DNA of 64,000 bases, from positions 1,487,765-1,551,764 of the forward strand of contig MU385712.1 in the NCBI GenBank assembly GCA_022497155.1, read 5' to 3'. Below the pieces are notes generated by a model. That model did not search any database. It was not told the origin of the DNA and worked only from the letters and a program-made list of their open reading frames with translations. The position numbers and the translations under genes were made by a program. The stretch's first letter is position 1, and each line of letters starts with the position of its first letter. Positions 13,201 through 25,785 of this stretch are shown one piece after another. Source of the DNA: Whalleya microplaca. Taxonomy: Eukaryota; Ascomycota; Sordariomycetes; Xylariales; Xylariaceae.

Positions 13201-13553
13201 TTATCCGACGCGACCTGGCGATCGAGGGTCTCGAGGTGCGTCTCGAAGGCGGGCACGCGGGCCAGGCGCTGCCTCAGGGCGAGGCATATCTGGTACAGCG
13301 ACCTCGAGGCGTCGGCCCTCTGGTTGATGATGTTTGCGGTGGCAACCACGGTGCCATTGCTCGAGGGGGAGACGATGGTGGCTGTTGACATGGACGCGAG
13401 CGAGGAGTTGGATGAGGAGTTATAAGCTGTAGACCCGGACAACTGGCTTGCTCGGATGCTATTCATGGTGGACGCTGACATGGGACCGTATTTGTTGGCA
13501 GCTGAAAATACCGGGGCGGTGTTCGTCCTCAACAGTGCCGGAGCATGTGCCAT
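10252..13553 (-). CDS. cdc24: Cdc24, guanine nucleotide exchange factor for Cdc42
   Basis: Five exons, 13553-12957, 12861-12319, 12265-12023, 11963-11780 and 11726-10252, give about 1013 residues with all phases closing. Order of domains: a CDC24/calponin-like N-terminal region (about 50-200); a RhoGEF (DH) domain with RELVDTERKYVQDLE and LLKPMQRLVKYPLLLK (about 240-440); a PH domain (about 460-560) ending near MKKWATGL; a long Ser/Pro/Gln-rich linker; and a C-terminal PB1 domain (last ~95 residues) with YRDEDGDSVTIESDDD. This is the canonical architecture of fungal Cdc24/Scd1, which activates Cdc42 (and Rac) at sites of polar growth and binds the scaffold Bem1 through PB1. The start is taken at the first ATG (13553). 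The frame is open further upstream after a possible acceptor near 13598, so a small upstream coding exon cannot be excluded, though no ATG lies within several hundred bases. Confidence 0.95.
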
Positions 13554-16500
13554 ACTATTCAACCCATCCGCGTTCGGCTGGGACGCTGGGAAATCGATCT
13601 TGCTAGCTCAGGTCTCCGTCGCCGTGGCTCGAGGGCAGCGCAGGGTGCAGGTAGCGGCCAATCCGGCGAAATTTGTCGAAATTTGCTGCTGCCAAAAAGC
13701 GGACAAGTTCGGGTGCGGTGGGGGCGTGCAGGGCGGTCCAGGGCGTTGTCGTCAAAGCTGGGATCTTCTTCTGGTCCTGTTCTGGTTGAATACACGTGTG
13801 ATGCTAGTGTGGAAAGTGTACGTATCGTACGTAATGACGGATGACTGGCCGGGCTTTGCTGGGTTCTGCTGGGTTCTGCTGGGCTGGGCTGGGCTCGGCT
13901 ACGTTATATGATAATGAAATAAATCTCCAATAGCTTTTCTAGCTTTCTTCCTTCTGGATTCTCGAATTCCTGAGAGACCAACCGAATCTCCTTTAACTGC
14001 CGGGGGTTCGCTCCACACTCCACTCCTATGTATGTATGACGGCGGGACGGCGGGGGGTTGAATGGGTTCTTCGTTTCTTTCTTCTGTTGCTCTTTCGCTG
14101 AATGTACCTATTGTTCCTCCTCCTGTGGCTGTGGCTGTGACTGTGACTGTGACTGGCTGGCTTTCGTCGCAAATCGTTACAAATGACTATGCTTTCTTTC
14201 GTTCGACAGATGGTCGGTCAGTCAGGCAAAGTCGGGTATCCGTGGGGTTCGATGGCCTATATATTTCCAATCGCGCAACCAGAGCGTAGATCAGGGTAGT
14301 GGTATGAGGGCGATAGGGAGAATTTGAAACATTGGAATATCGAAACGGCCGCTGTCGGCGGTTATGGGGGCGGACCAGTGAGTAAGGATCGGGACAAGAT
14401 GGATGGACTTGGACTTGGACGGTTGGACGGTTGGACGGCGTCTTTTTGCTCGGTTCCTTTTTATTATTCCAACTGGTGGGCGCAAGGAGGTGGAAGCGGA
14501 TTCAACGTGTGTGCGTCTGTGTATATGTGTGTGAGTATGCGGCCTTGTCGTCGGTTTGTCGGTTGTGGGAGGAATGATGTGGGTGGAATGGGATATGGCT
14601 GGCTTTGGACTTGATTTGAAGATGGTGTTGTTGGGATAGGCTGGTCCTGGCTGGCTGGCCCAGGCGGTTCGCAGGTAGAAGTGCCTGGTAAAAGTGCCTG
14701 GATGTATGTACGCAGTATGTATGTCTCTTACGTTAGTTGGTGCCCGCTAGTAAGTACATACATAGAGTAAGTACATAGAGTAAGTAGTAATTGTAAGTAG
14801 TACTACGTAGTAGGCCCGGCTGTTTTTTTGAACTCGACAGACTACAGTGCCCGCACAATATAAATCTTTGTATTTGAGGTAAAGTATGTACTTTTTTGTA
14901 TGGGAAACCCTTTCTTGCACGTCGAATGCAGTAGCTGCTAAACTGTAGGAGTGACATCGATGGCACTACATGAGGTACTGCACCATCACCATCACTATTC
15001 TACACAGTACATGTAGTGCTCGTACATCTGGATGTATGTGTGTATATAGTAGCACGAGTCCGCTACTACTATAGAAGGTACATTATATACAGATCGGTGC
15101 CGTATTATGGTGGGATTGAGGGGTATTACCAGCGAGCACACATTGGCACACAGTACAGGTACATGTATACTATGACATGTAAGTACATTATGTACATACA
15201 TACCTAGCATGGAAGGCCTGCCTGTCGCACCTTCGCTCAGGTGCTCAGCCGGTAGCGCTAAGTAGGGCCGACAAACCCCACTATACATCACCGATACTCC
15301 TATTGAGCGTCGGACGTAGCGCTATCTACATATCTGAGTATCTGCGTGTCTGGGTGTCTGGGTGTCTACTGACGGCTAGGGTACTTTCAAGTAGATTTGC
15401 ATTAGTACGTTGATGCATCGATTTTAGCTTGTTTGAAGCCTACATAGTACATATTACCAAACGTTAGAGTCGAAGCGCCTACCGAACCTAATTCCAATTC
15501 CATGTGCATTGGATTTGACTGACTTTAGATAGTCGACAAGGAAAATCCCAAGACTGGTACGAGGCTGTATGTACATTCATAGGTAGATGCGTTGGCGCTG
15601 CCAATTCCGCAGTGCATACATACTTACATCCATACATACATGGACATACATACACACACTCAACTGACATGTTCCATCCAGTCTTACATACATGGCGACC
15701 GAGGGTGTTTTTTCCTCCATGCGTTGACGTAGTAGGTAGGGAAGCAGGAAGGGCGGTACAGCACACAGTACATTCACAGTTGGGCATTAATCGTGATGGG
15801 GCCTCTAACTGTTTCAAATCAGCGAATTCTCGAGCTAGGCCCGAAGGAGCTAATTCCCGTCGCACTGGTCAGGAAGATGCCATGCCCGAATAGTCCATGA
15901 TCAACGAACCTACCCCGTACCGCAGTACGTGTATCACCAAATCATCGATCGACCCACGCCTGCCCAGCTCCCACGGCGGTAACGGTACCTACCTGCTACC
16001 TACCTTTATACCACCTAAGGCATCTCTGCTAGGGTCAATCTCAGGGTCACGCTACCTGGCGACCTACCTATTACATGTATAGACCTACATACAGATTACC
16101 ATCTTGTTATCTCTCAACTATACGATTAAACTCTGATTACCATCCTAATGAGACTTCACTAGAGATTTCGTCGAACTGCGCCGGTGTTTGAGATATGCCT
16201 ATTGGGAGCCTGTGGTAACGATGACGATGGAGATTGGAGTATATGTGCGAAGGATTGGGAGAGTGAGACGCGTATCTGGTGGGAGAGACGACGAAGGATT
16301 GACGGACCGGCAGCTTGGAAACTCCTCGTGCAGGCCAGAGGTTGGCAGTCTGCAGCCACTCCCTAAAATATCCCCCCATGACATCAGCTTGCGTGAATAC
16401 GACACGGTGCTGGTAAACTCCCTTCTACTGACCGAATTCAGCTTTACAACCTTAGGTATACATATACATACAGATCTGTGCTATACCTAGGTTAGGTAGG

Positions 16501-19500
16501 TAGGTTAGGGTTCTCCTTGCAGCCGACTAGCCGTGGCACTTCTGCTGACAGCTCGGTCCCTTTTGCCAACTCAATTCGAATGGATATTCGGGACATTGAT
16601 CCAGGATTGCCCGGGGCTTCTCTGTGTGCTATGATGAAAAGAAAACCGACGTCATGGGTAGGGGAAGCATTGTGCCTGAAACTAATAGGTAAGGGGGTCT
16701 TCTATTCATCCAGCCAGACGGCACGACACATATCGCTGCCGCTACCTAAGAATTTAAGGTTAGATATATATATATATATATATATATATCTGTCTCCGGG
16801 TACCTACCTATTGCTGCATGGAATTAAGGTACTCATCGACGATGGAAAGTCTATATAATAAGTTTCCATCAGAGTTGGCAGATTTATGCACGCCAGAACT
16901 AGCTACATACTGTACGTCTAGTTCTAGATTATTCCCTGTGTTTCGGAGTTAAGATTCAAGCCAATGCCTCACCTACATACATACCTACATACTCCCCACA
17001 GTCATCAATACAGAACACTGAACATACTTTGTATGTATAAAATCTGTACTCATGAGTTGCATACGCATCTAGGTTAGTATACGAGCAGATAACTCAACTG
17101 CTCATATCCATCTCTCTCCATCTGCTCCGTTCCTCATATTACCTAAGGTAATATTGAATTAGTGTAATTGCAAAAGGGGCTCCCACAATTCCTCATTGCC
17201 CAGTTATGTCATCGTCATCGTCCGCCCGAATCCTACAGAAATACATCACATACACGGGTAGGTGCACAGTATACCTTACACGCAATCCGTACATACATAC
17301 ATGGAAAGCTGAGGTAGGTATCACACGTACGTACGAGTACAGCACCATGTCAACTTCAGGTTTGCCTACCTACCTGCCTGCCATGTGTGCAGCAGCAGTC
17401 AGTCAAGTGAGCTTCCATGGTGCCCGCTTGGTAAGTCAACATTTTCCGTACCAATATGTGATCACCTAAGCAAGCAGCTAAGTCGGCCGGGAGGGAAAAA
17501 AGCAATATGTTTGTAACATCGTAGTGGTGTGTAGCAACGGACAGGCCGAAGTTCTTCGACGCTTCCATGCATGCTTCTACCATCTCTCTCTCACCGCACA
17601 CCCGCCCCCTCCCCCTGCTAATTCGTCCAAAGTGGTGGTCGCATTGCCTGCCTGCTTCCAGTCATGAGAAATGATGAGGATGATGATGATGAGGCCCGCG
17701 CCCACTTACGCTACCCAACCGGCTGCCGACCAGTTCATGCGCATCAGGTTCTGCAGCCGGCGAGTCAAATCCATGCTCCAACCTCCCCCGCCCGTCACCC
17801 TATCACGACTGCGCTGGACCCCACCATCAGAGGTTCGAGCTTACTCCACGAGCCTTCTTGCGCTTTCGATCTCATCACAATATGTAAATACATACTCCGT
17901 ACACACTTTCGAATGTAGGCATTTAGATATGTAATTTGTAAAGGCTCGTCTTATTCATACACGTACATACATTCATCCGCATGTAAGGCAGGGAGAAACC
18001 CGACGGCGGCCATGTGTTATTAATAGGAGGCCCTACACCACGACCATGTTTGCAGTTTTCTCGCATTGAACCCCAGACGGGCGCATTAATCTCGACGATC
18101 AAGCGCGTCCAGCGATCTAACCCAACATGATAGGTAAGTTCATGCCTTCGAAGGGAAGCATCAGATCTAGACAAGCATGTCCATATTACATATGTATGGT
18201 TAGGCCTAATGAATCTCGTGCTCTCATCAATCCGCTTACATATAGTACACACCGACAATGGACAGTAGCCACATAATAATGTATGTACATCCTTGCAGTG
18301 CCCGAAGTCGCACGACATCAACTGATCAATACCTACCAATAACGGAGTGAAATAATAGAGAAACCTGCTTCGCTGGATGAGATGTTGAGGAGATCGGCGG
18401 GCTTCCTTTTAATAGATGAAGCGTGGTTGCTATTATAGATTCAGCCCTGCGTCTCTCCGCACAAGGGATCATCCGCAGCAAACAGATGTTGGAGATATAG
18501 GTGTGTACCACGCACCTTTTTGGAGGGTAGCAGTTAGAGATACCGGTACGTATTCCGTATATGCAAGTAAATTATTATGAGTATTGTCTCATCTATGAAT
18601 GGTGAAATATGTAGGCTTGGAGGAGCAACCACAGAAACTCCTGCTCCGAATTGTCTATATTGTTATAGGATATTTCTAGAAAAAGCTTTGTATAAGAGCT
18701 AGGTTAGATATTGTATATGTTGAGTCCCCGCATACCAAGACTAATACTCTCAGTATAAGATTATTTAGTAATACATATGAATAATTCGTCTCACATATAG
18801 AACGAGATAGCAGAAGCCTTATCTGCCCTACTTTTTATGCTGAGAATGAATACTATATATGTAGTTAGATTATGAAGAATATGAGATAAGTATTCGTGTT
18901 CATTCATCAACTGCATGTGTCAATATGTTATGTAGTTCGTATTATAAACTTAAGTTTTATCTAATCGGAGCACATACAGCTTATTACATGTGCCTATTGC
19001 CATAGGTGCCGCATGTCAGTCGGTGTCAGTCGCACTGAGCAGCTGCCAGGTGCGCGATCGGTCACTGCCCAGTCAGCGGCTAGACTGCTTCAGTGTTGAC
19101 ATCGGCCGGCAGTGCGTATCCTGGCAGGCCGTGGCAGGCGTAGCTCCATGTATGTAGTTTTGCCTGGCAGCCCCCCGGACATGCCCCGACCCAAACATCC
19201 CTCATCCCTCAATTCTCCACAACTGACTGACTATGTAATCAATCTGTGTATCGCATCAAGACTACGACGACAACAACAACACCTGAATCCAGACCTCAGT
19301 TCCCGTATTCACTACATTACACGACACGTCTCTCTGTCTCTGATAAGATCGATTTTGTTCTATTGTATTGTGAAGTTTCCACTATTGGTGAATAAGTTCT
19401 TGGGCTCTGGGCTCCTTCGATCTGTCTGTCTGTTCGCGTCGCCTAAGTGACTATCTCTCTATCCCGGTTGCCCACGCACCCCCGGAACCCGAACCCGCTG

Positions 19501-19760
19501 GTCATCTCGTCCAGGGTCATGTTGTATCGTACATATACGCGATTGTAACCCATCGCTGGATTAACTTTGGCGCCGTCTGACAATCTTCCTCGTCCCCACC
19601 TCAACCCGTGTTCACTGCCCTTACCCAAGCCCTCGATCAGAGGCAAGGCCCTACCAGCCTACCAGCCTCTCTCCTCTCGCTCTCAGCTAAACCTATTGCC
19701 TATCTCCCACGGAGCTTACCATATATCCGGTTCCAGGGCCGCCGAGGCCACTTTTCCCCG
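13554..19760. other. 6.2-kb divergent intergenic region rich in short repeats
   Basis: This separates the divergent starts of cdc24 and the F-box/WD40 gene. I find no supported gene. The DNA is full of degenerate tetranucleotide runs (TACA/GTAT and ACCT/AGGT), for example near 14750-14790, 15600-15660, 16970-17000 and 17285-17380. There is an uninterrupted TA run at about 16763-16790, a TTCTGCTGGG-type repeat near 13860-13900, and a GACGGTTG repeat near 14415-14435. Long 5' leaders and upstream regulatory DNA for both genes are likely. Confidence 0.5.
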
Positions 19761-22700
19761 ATGGAGCCCTTCCCTCCCAGCCAGGAACCTGACGAAGGTT
19801 ATTCCGAGCACCCTCTGGATCCGAACGACTCCGGAAGCCTCGCGAGGGATGCCGCACTGCTTGGTCTGCGCGCTGACATGCCGGCCTGGCTGTCGACACA
19901 ACTTCCCAGACTGTCGGTACCACAGAAGAGACGTAGGTTAACCCTCGCAATCCCCAAAACCTAGTCCGCGGCATGGATATTCTATTTTGCTGACGTGTGG
20001 CGTCCTGCTTTAATAGATCTCGCCATGCTTATCCTAAACGAGCTACCAACGACCACAATCGCCGATATCGTCATGACCCAGCTAAACCCGCGTCTGTACA
20101 TTAACTTTGTCGAGTATTTGCCACCCGAGATATGTCTCAAGGTCCTGGGGTATCTGGACTCCGTGTCCCTCATCCACGTGGCGATGTGCTGTCGGAGTTG
20201 GTACGAATTAGCCTTGGATCGAAAACTCTGGGAAAAGGCGTTCTACCTGGAAGGGTGGAAGGCGATACAGTCCGAGATTCTGACGGCGGAGCAACGAATG
20301 AACGAGGGACTGGCCTCCTCTCAGATCCAATCTCAGGGCGTCTTTTCGATCGACGATGAGCACGTGCATAAGAAACGCGCTGTCTCCGATCCTACACCAC
20401 GAGATGATGAAGATTACGAAATGATAGATGCCGATACACCGATGAGGCCCGAACTTCGCGATGCTGATATGACCGGCACGAGTCTGTTCGGCGGTCCCGT
20501 ACCTGGTGGCAGTGGCTCATCGACACAAAGCACCGCTAACGTCATTCAGCACATGGGCGATCTTATGATGAAGTCACCGAGTCCCATGCCCGACCTCAAG
20601 GGAAAAGCCGTGTCTAAACAAGCGAAAGGAAAAGCGATAGCGATTAACGATCCTACCAGTTTATCTAGCCTCCCGAAGTCGACGCTCTGGGTATATGACG
20701 CCAGGGATCGCAAGTATAAGATTAGTTGGAAATATCTATACACAATGAGACGACGGTTAGAGCACAACTGGGACCGCGGACGATATACCAACTTCCAACT
20801 ACCCCATCCGGATCACTTGGAAGAGGGGCACAACGAATGCATCTACAGTCTACAATACAATCCCGAATATCTGGTCAGTGGCAGCCGAGATCGCACGCTC
20901 CGAATTTGGAATTTGCGCACGCGACGTCTCATAAGGCCGCCATTAAGGGGCCATCAAGGGTCCGTACTCTGCTTACAATTCGACTCGGATCCTGCGGAGG
21001 ACTTGATTGTGTCTGGGAGCAGTGACTCAGACGTCATTCTCTGGAAATTTTCGACCGGTGAAATCATACAGCGACTTCGGAGAGCACACAAAGAGTCTGT
21101 TCTGAACGTCAAGTTCGACAGGCGTATCCTGGTCACCTGCTCCAAGGATAAAAGCATCAAAATTTTCAACCGCGTGCCGTTACGACCAGGGGATGTAGGA
21201 CATGGGGACGTCCAAGGCGTTGGTCCCGTTTCTGTAAACCTGAGGAACTACGGATATGATGATTCGCCGTTGAATCAGTTACCCGTGAAGCCGCCGTACA
21301 CAATGATTGCTTGTCTCGAAGGGCACAGCGCTGCTGTCAACGCTGTCCAGATTTGTGGCAATGAGATTGTCTCGGCTAGTGGTGACAGGCACATCAAATT
21401 ATGGGATTGGCCCAACCAGATCTGCAAGAAAGTATTTCTCGGGCATAACAAGGGGATTGCCTGTGTTCAATACGACGGTCGACGCATTGTGAGCGGGAGT
21501 AGTGACAACGAGGTCAAGGTCTTTGATCGTGAGTCTGGCCTCGAGGTTGCAAGTTTACGCGCACATAGCAATCTCGTCCGGACTGTGCAGGCTGGATTTG
21601 GCGATCTCCCATATAGCGTTGCCGAGGACCAGCGGGAGGCGAAGGCTGTCGACCAGGCTTACTTCAAGGCTTTCAACGCTGGCAAATTACAGGATCTCCA
21701 GAATATCAGGAGCCGACCACAGAATGCGGGCAGTCGACGACCGGAAGACATCACTGCTTATGGAGCCAAGCTACCTCCTGGCGGGGGTGGCGGCCCCTAC
21801 GGACGGATAGTCTCCGGTTCATATGATCAAAGCATCATAATCTGGCGGCGAGATCGGGAAGGCATTTGGAAGACTGCACACATCCTTAGGCAGGAAGAAG
21901 GGGCGGCGGCAGCCATCAGACGAACGTCTTCCACTTCTACGTCGGCGGCATCCCGTTTGCCATCTCCACTTGCCGCCGAGTCTAGAAATAACCACAGTTT
22001 ACCGACTCCTTCTGCCAGCGCGCCGCCAACTCTCCAGCGTCCGCCGACTACCTACACACAAATCGAGCACCCTATCGTCGCCACTCTCACTCCGCAGACC
22101 ACGGCTTCTTACACGCAAATGATCGACTCGTCCGTGCCTCAGGGGCCTGCTGCTCTTCAACAAGCACTAACATCCTACCCGACAATATTGGGCTACCAGT
22201 CGCATTTACACGCAGCCATTGACCGTGAGCCTAACGCAATCTTACGCTCGCAGCTACGAGAAGTCGTCAGTACGTCTCTGGTCAGGGTGCAAATCGCACA
22301 GAATCGCATCAGGGAGTCCGTACACCAAGCCCTTCAAGCAACATCAGACTCGGCAGAGGCGTCATCATCCCAGCCATATCCCACGACTCATACAACGTCC
22401 CCGCGTCCTAGTCATCACCGTACATCACCAAGGCAAACGAATCCTGCTGTCGCTAGTTCATCTAGTATTACTCCTACAAGCCATACCGGCAACATCAGTG
22501 GTGGCGGCGGCCCTCCCAGTACGACGAGCATCACGGCCCAACATGCATCACAACAAACGCCGCAGCAGGCAACACAGACCCAGTTACAAGCTTCAACAGC
22601 GGCCGCGTCTCAGGCCCAGGCCCAGGCGACACAACCGCACCCGCATCTGGCGCACACCGACGCAAGTCCTGCCAGGATCTTCAAGTTACAATTTGATGCC

Positions 22701-22808
22701 CGCCAGATCATCTGCTGCAGCCAGGTGAGCACAATTGTCGGATGGGATTTCTGCAACGGAGATCCAGAGCTCGAGGAGGCGGCGAGGTTTTTTGGGACTG
22801 TAGAGTAG
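19761..22808 (+). CDS. F-box/WD40 repeat protein, FWD-1 (beta-TrCP/Slimb)-like
   Basis: Exons 19761-19932 and 20017-22808 give 987 residues. An F-box lies at about residues 88-135 (YLPPEICLKVLGYLD ... CRSWYELALD), followed by WD40 repeats from about 335 to 700 with repeated SGS-x-D-x(3)-IWN type ends (VSGSRDRTLRIWN, VSGSSDSDVILWK, VTCSKDKSIKIF). Then comes a long Ser/Thr/Gln-rich tail and a last WD-like strand near the C-terminus. Such proteins are substrate receptors of SCF ubiquitin ligases. The repeat sequences and the length look more like Neurospora FWD-1, which targets the clock protein FRQ, than like the sulfur regulator Met30/SconB. That assignment is from memory of the family, not from a search. 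The ATG at 19761 is the first in frame. Confidence 0.85.
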
Positions 22809-23063
22809 AAAAGTATTTTAAGCGAGGCATGGCACCATCAGCGACTAGGTTATGTTTCAACCGCAGTGATGTTATGCCCACAGGCATGGTGTATAGATAC
22901 TAGCATTCTGCATTGTCTGACGTAGTACCAGTAGAACAAATCGCATCAACCGAATAGATTATGTTGGCATTCCAAACTTTGCTCCTCACCATTATCGCTA
23001 ACTCCTATAACTCCTCTTCTGTAAATCAAGTCCATAGTCTACCTAGCCCCGCATGCATACACA

Positions 23064-23705
23064 TCACCTCGCGACCTCCTGCACCTTGCCCCCCGCCTCA
23101 GGCGGCTCGTCAATGAACTCCGGCACCTCATCCTTCATGAAATCCGGGACGCCACCAGCCTCCATGCCGGCACCCTCCATCTCCATCTCCGCGCCCAGCA
23201 GCTCCAGTTCCGCATCCAAATCCGCCTCATCGACATCATCAGGTACTTCATACCCCCTGCTAAGCGTCTCCTGGATCTCATTCGAGACATCCATCAGATC
23301 CGCCATCTCGTCCTGCATGCGCTCGATGCGCTCGAGGTCGACCTTGCCGTACTGCTTCTTGAGCTCCTTCTGCGTGGTCTTCATGGCGTCGACGGTGGTC
23401 ATGACGCCGCTCAGGTTGTCCTGCATCGTCTGCGCCTGCTCCATGTTCCACACCTGGCTCTGCAGCTGGTCGCGCTGCGCCTCGTATTGTTTTCGTCTCT
23501 GGAGGACCTTGAGGGCTTTGGATTTTAATGCGGTCTTACCGGGACCCTCGCGCATTTTGCTCATGCGCGTCTGGTAGGAGGACAGCTCGGCGTTCAGGGA
23601 GGCGATTTTCACGTCTACGGAGGACAGGCGCGTGTCGATGTTGGAGATTGCGCTGTTGAGGGTTGGCTTGGGCGCTTTCGAGCCCGTGCCGAAGAGGCGG
23701 TTCAT
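23064..23705 (-). CDS. vps60: ESCRT-III component Vps60 (CHMP5)
   Basis: A single uninterrupted 213-residue frame. It starts MNRLFGTGSKAPKP, has a basic helical first half with coiled-coil character (residues about 10-150), then an acidic C-terminal half with a MIM-like region (about 160-200). This charge pattern, length and the motif ISNIDTRLSSVDVKIASL identify the Snf7/Vps60 family and the CHMP5 branch in particular. Vps60 acts late in multivesicular-body sorting by binding Vta1 and stimulating Vps4 at the endosome. It is convergent with the F-box/WD40 gene, 255 bp apart. Confidence 0.94.
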   Translation of the reverse strand: MNRLFGTGSKAPKPTLNSAISNIDTRLSSVDVKIASLNAELSSYQTRMSKMREGPGKTALKSKALKVLQRRKQYEAQRDQLQSQVWNMEQAQTMQDNLSGVMTTVDAMKTTQKELKKQYGKVDLERIERMQDEMADLMDVSNEIQETLSRGYEVPDDVDEADLDAELELLGAEMEMEGAGMEAGGVPDFMKDEVPEFIDEPPEAGGKVQEVAR

Positions 23706-25563
23706 ACTTGCGGGGCGTGTGGGCGGGCTTGAGGGTTTGTTTTGGTATAGTTTGCGCCTGGGGGATGTGGAGGCTGGTTGGGAGCGGTTGGTTTTCCTGT
23801 TCGTTTGGACTGTCGTCGTTCAGTCGTAGGGTAGAGAGTCGTTGTCGCAGGCAGGTAGATATTAGGTGCTAGGTAGAGAAGTGTGATGTATGGATGTTCG
23901 GGTGACGAGGAGCTTTGGTGGGGCAATCGGCTGCACTGACGTTGGGAGAACCATATGGTTGCCAGCTGGTTGACATCTGCCAGCTGGCTTACTATGACTT
24001 GCAAAGGCGGTCCAGCAACTTAAGCAAGACTAGAGACAGGCCTCAAATTTCTATTATTCGTAAGGCAACATTCTTTCAGATTTAAACGAAGTATAAAATA
24101 TTTATTCAATATTCCCCATGATTAGTCTCATTCCGTCTTGTCGGGTTACCAAATCGCGAGACTGCTATGAGATATGACTTTACTTCCTCTTACACCGTGT
24201 TATGTTTTCTCAGCATTCATTCTATTGAATTGGGGGTCAAGAACTAGTACAGTACAAGGCACGAATAGTAGCATTGTGTATATACCATCCGCCACTCTAG
24301 AATAGCTGAACCTCAAGTCAATCTAAGTCTCATTAACCCTGTATTTCAACACATTCCAGTATCATGAAAATATAGTATAAATGACTTAATTGAATAAGTT
24401 CAGAAATCCGAAACATGCTTCACTTCATATTTAAAGGTTACGGAATGGCAACGTCATTTAGCTTTACCGTTAACGATTCATTGGACCTTTTAATAATGAT
24501 AGGTTTGTCAAGAACAGCTGCCTAGTCATCAATATCATATACATTTATAGTCATCTAACCAACCTAAATATAAAGTCACACGTGAGGTGATAAATATAAG
24601 CTCCAGTCACTTATTTTAATTCACTCATTAATATTGTGAGATTTGAGTAACTCAAGTCCTAATTGCGAAGACAGACCAACAAAGTTAGCATCAGCTTAGA
24701 TCACATGGCACACCTAAGTAAAAAAAAAAATGAAGGTCAGCCTTGTTGAAGACCACTGAGTGCTAGATTGTAGAGTCCCGAGCTAGCGGAAATGACAACT
24801 TCAGAAACGCTTATCGCCTTATTACCCGTTGATATAATGGCCTGGGGTTCATGCTCTTCCTAAGTAACAGCGAGAGTTACTGTTTGTGTATTTATAATTG
24901 GTCTCCTAGAGATCATAAATAAAAGGTTATGAATTCTTCATGCCATCCACCGTGCCCTAGGTCTTTGGGCCCCCCACTGTACAATGACAAGACCGAGCTG
25001 ATCGGTAGTAGGTATTTCCTAGCCGTCCTTTGCAATAGAGTGATGCAGTGGTGCCCTTGAATGCCGAGTGGTTTAGGCACATTCAACTAATCCCCATCGT
25101 AATGGCATGTCACGGGACAGCCGATAGCTGAGCTGACTAAGGACCCCATATATCTGATAGCAGCAGGCCTCAGACCTCATCTCATCATCAATCCATCAAC
25201 AACTACAACAGCACATCAGATACACACACACACACACACACACACAGCAGATAGCTTCGTTCTAGAGGAATATAGGCCTTTTAGCCATTCTCTTCACACG
25301 CAGCCTGAGGCTCCGTGTACCGTGTCCGTCTATCTCGTTATATGGCAGTTCAATATGTCTTCTTGCACTTCGTATCCGCTATCGATGAGGATATCGTCGA
25401 ACCCCTTTCGTTTCCAAGACTGCCCATAGATATCTTGACAAGACAGGCCTGTCAAGTATAAATCACAGTGACTTCTGTATGAGTGGCGCCCGCGCTCCAA
25501 AATAAGCCATCCTGGCATGCGTTCTGGCTGTAGTCGTAGTTTATTGAACCGTTAGTTCCTTGC
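23706..25563. other. Intergenic region
   Basis: No supported gene. There is moderately AT-rich DNA from 24050 to 24900 and a CA microsatellite at about 25221-25246. A stretch at about 25055-25085 resembles a Ser/Leu tRNA D-arm but has no cloverleaf (see rejected items). Confidence 0.5.
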
Positions 25564-25785
25564 TCATGCGTATTGTGTAGGATGGATTTGGTATAGCTCT
25601 CGCTCTTCTTCCGGTGCCGGCTGGAACCAACGCTCTTTTCTGCCGCGACCGCCGCACATCTGTGGACCGCACTGAGCGAAGACGCAGATTATCGTGAGGA
25701 CTACCAATGTTACCACGACCCCGACTGAGATAGCGATGACGAAATCCTTCAGGAAGTTTGGATTGAAGGTCGTCGTTTCAGACAT
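25564..25785 (-). CDS. Small single-pass membrane protein, unknown
   Basis: A 73-residue frame starting at the ATG at 25785 (an upstream in-frame ATG at 25821 would add 12 residues). Residues about 13-38 form one hydrophobic segment (FVIAISVGVVVTLVVLTIIC). It is followed by a short Cys/Gly/Arg-rich, basic juxtamembrane stretch (CGPQMCGGRGRK) and an acidic tail (PAPEEERELY). The positive-inside rule suggests the C-terminus is cytosolic. I recognise no family. The pattern of N-terminal polar part, single helix and basic anchor is more than chance would usually give, but it remains a prediction. Confidence 0.45.
   Translation of the reverse strand: MSETTTFNPNFLKDFVIAISVGVVVTLVVLTIICVFAQCGPQMCGGRGRKERWFQPAPEEERELYQIHPTQYA

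Noticed and set aside
25055..25125. tRNA-Ser/Leu-like D-arm (TGCCGAGTGGTTTAGGC)
   Set aside because: No acceptor stem, anticodon stem or T arm could be paired, so a chance or heavily decayed relic.
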